A stretch of 6,768 nt of DNA from an uncultured Veillonella sp. (GTDB taxonomy: Bacteria; Bacillota; Negativicutes; Veillonellales; Veillonellaceae): positions 1 to 6,768 of the forward strand of contig URQX01000089.1 of NCBI GenBank assembly GCA_900550175.1, written 5' to 3'. Below are positions 6,691 to 6,768 of this stretch, piece by piece. The position numbers were made by a program, and so were the translations under genes. Each line of letters starts with the position of its first letter. Position 1 is the first letter of the stretch. The notes under the pieces are model-generated. The model worked only from the letters and a program-made list of their open reading frames with translations, was not told the DNA's origin and ran no database searches.

Positions 6691-6768
6691 ATGGAAGAAC
6701 GTGAACGAGCAAGAGCTCGCCGTCGTAGAAGAAGACGTCAACAAAAGTCATCTGTTAAATGGCCTAGA
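6691..6768 (+). CDS. Start of a gene with a very basic N-terminus, probable LCP (LytR-CpsA-Psr) family protein, truncated by the window
   Basis: Twenty-six codons are visible from ATG 6691 to the window edge, with a GGAG Shine-Dalgarno at 6680-6683, 7 bases before the start and 12 bases after the yqeK stop. The peptide begins MEERERARA and continues into a run of seven Arg, then QQKSSVKWPR. No catalytic domain is in view. The LCP assignment comes from context: in Firmicutes yqeK is often followed by an LCP gene and then rsfS, and LCP proteins start with a short basic cytoplasmic tail before one membrane helix. LCP enzymes attach glycopolymers to peptidoglycan. Another membrane protein with an arginine-rich cytoplasmic tail would look the same at this length. 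Confidence 0.6.
   Translation, partial: MEERERARARRRRRRRQQKSSVKWPR

Overview
The window looks like core chromosome from a low-to-moderate GC, Gram-negative-staining Firmicute of the Negativicutes. Veillonella is my best guess, judged from the AT-leaning codon use, the protein flavour and the gene order; no search was possible. All genes lie on the + strand, and almost all are separated by 0-20 bases or overlap, so the stretch reads as one long operon or a few overlapping transcription units. I found no convincing terminator, tRNA, rRNA, CRISPR array, insertion sequence or other sign of transfer.

Layout. (1) Positions 1-171 are the 3' end of an M23-type (LytM/EnvC-like) murein hydrolase gene, followed after one base by a complete membrane-anchored S41 (CtpA/CtpB-type) carboxy-terminal processing protease. 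This pair would act in the cell envelope. (2) obgE and a YhbY-type CRM-domain gene follow; both act in ribosome assembly. (3) After a 66-base gap holding an inverted repeat over the ribosome binding site come proB and proA, the first two enzymes of proline synthesis from glutamate. (4) A 49-codon GTG-started frame, easy to miss, fills the space between proA and nadD. It overlaps both neighbours and encodes a probable small single-pass membrane protein. (5) nadD (NAD synthesis) and yqeK (HD-domain, Ap4A hydrolase family) follow. (6) The window ends 26 codons into another gene whose position and very basic N-terminus suggest a LytR-CpsA-Psr (LCP) family protein.

How the genes fit together. This is a housekeeping cluster joining envelope remodelling, ribosome maturation, proline synthesis, NAD synthesis and dinucleotide turnover. 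The obgE-proBA-nadD-yqeK-LCP neighbourhood is, from general knowledge, common in Firmicutes. I do not see a new multi-gene system. The most novel item is the small membrane protein frame at 5348-5497. Next is the possible RNA hairpin at the proB ribosome binding site.
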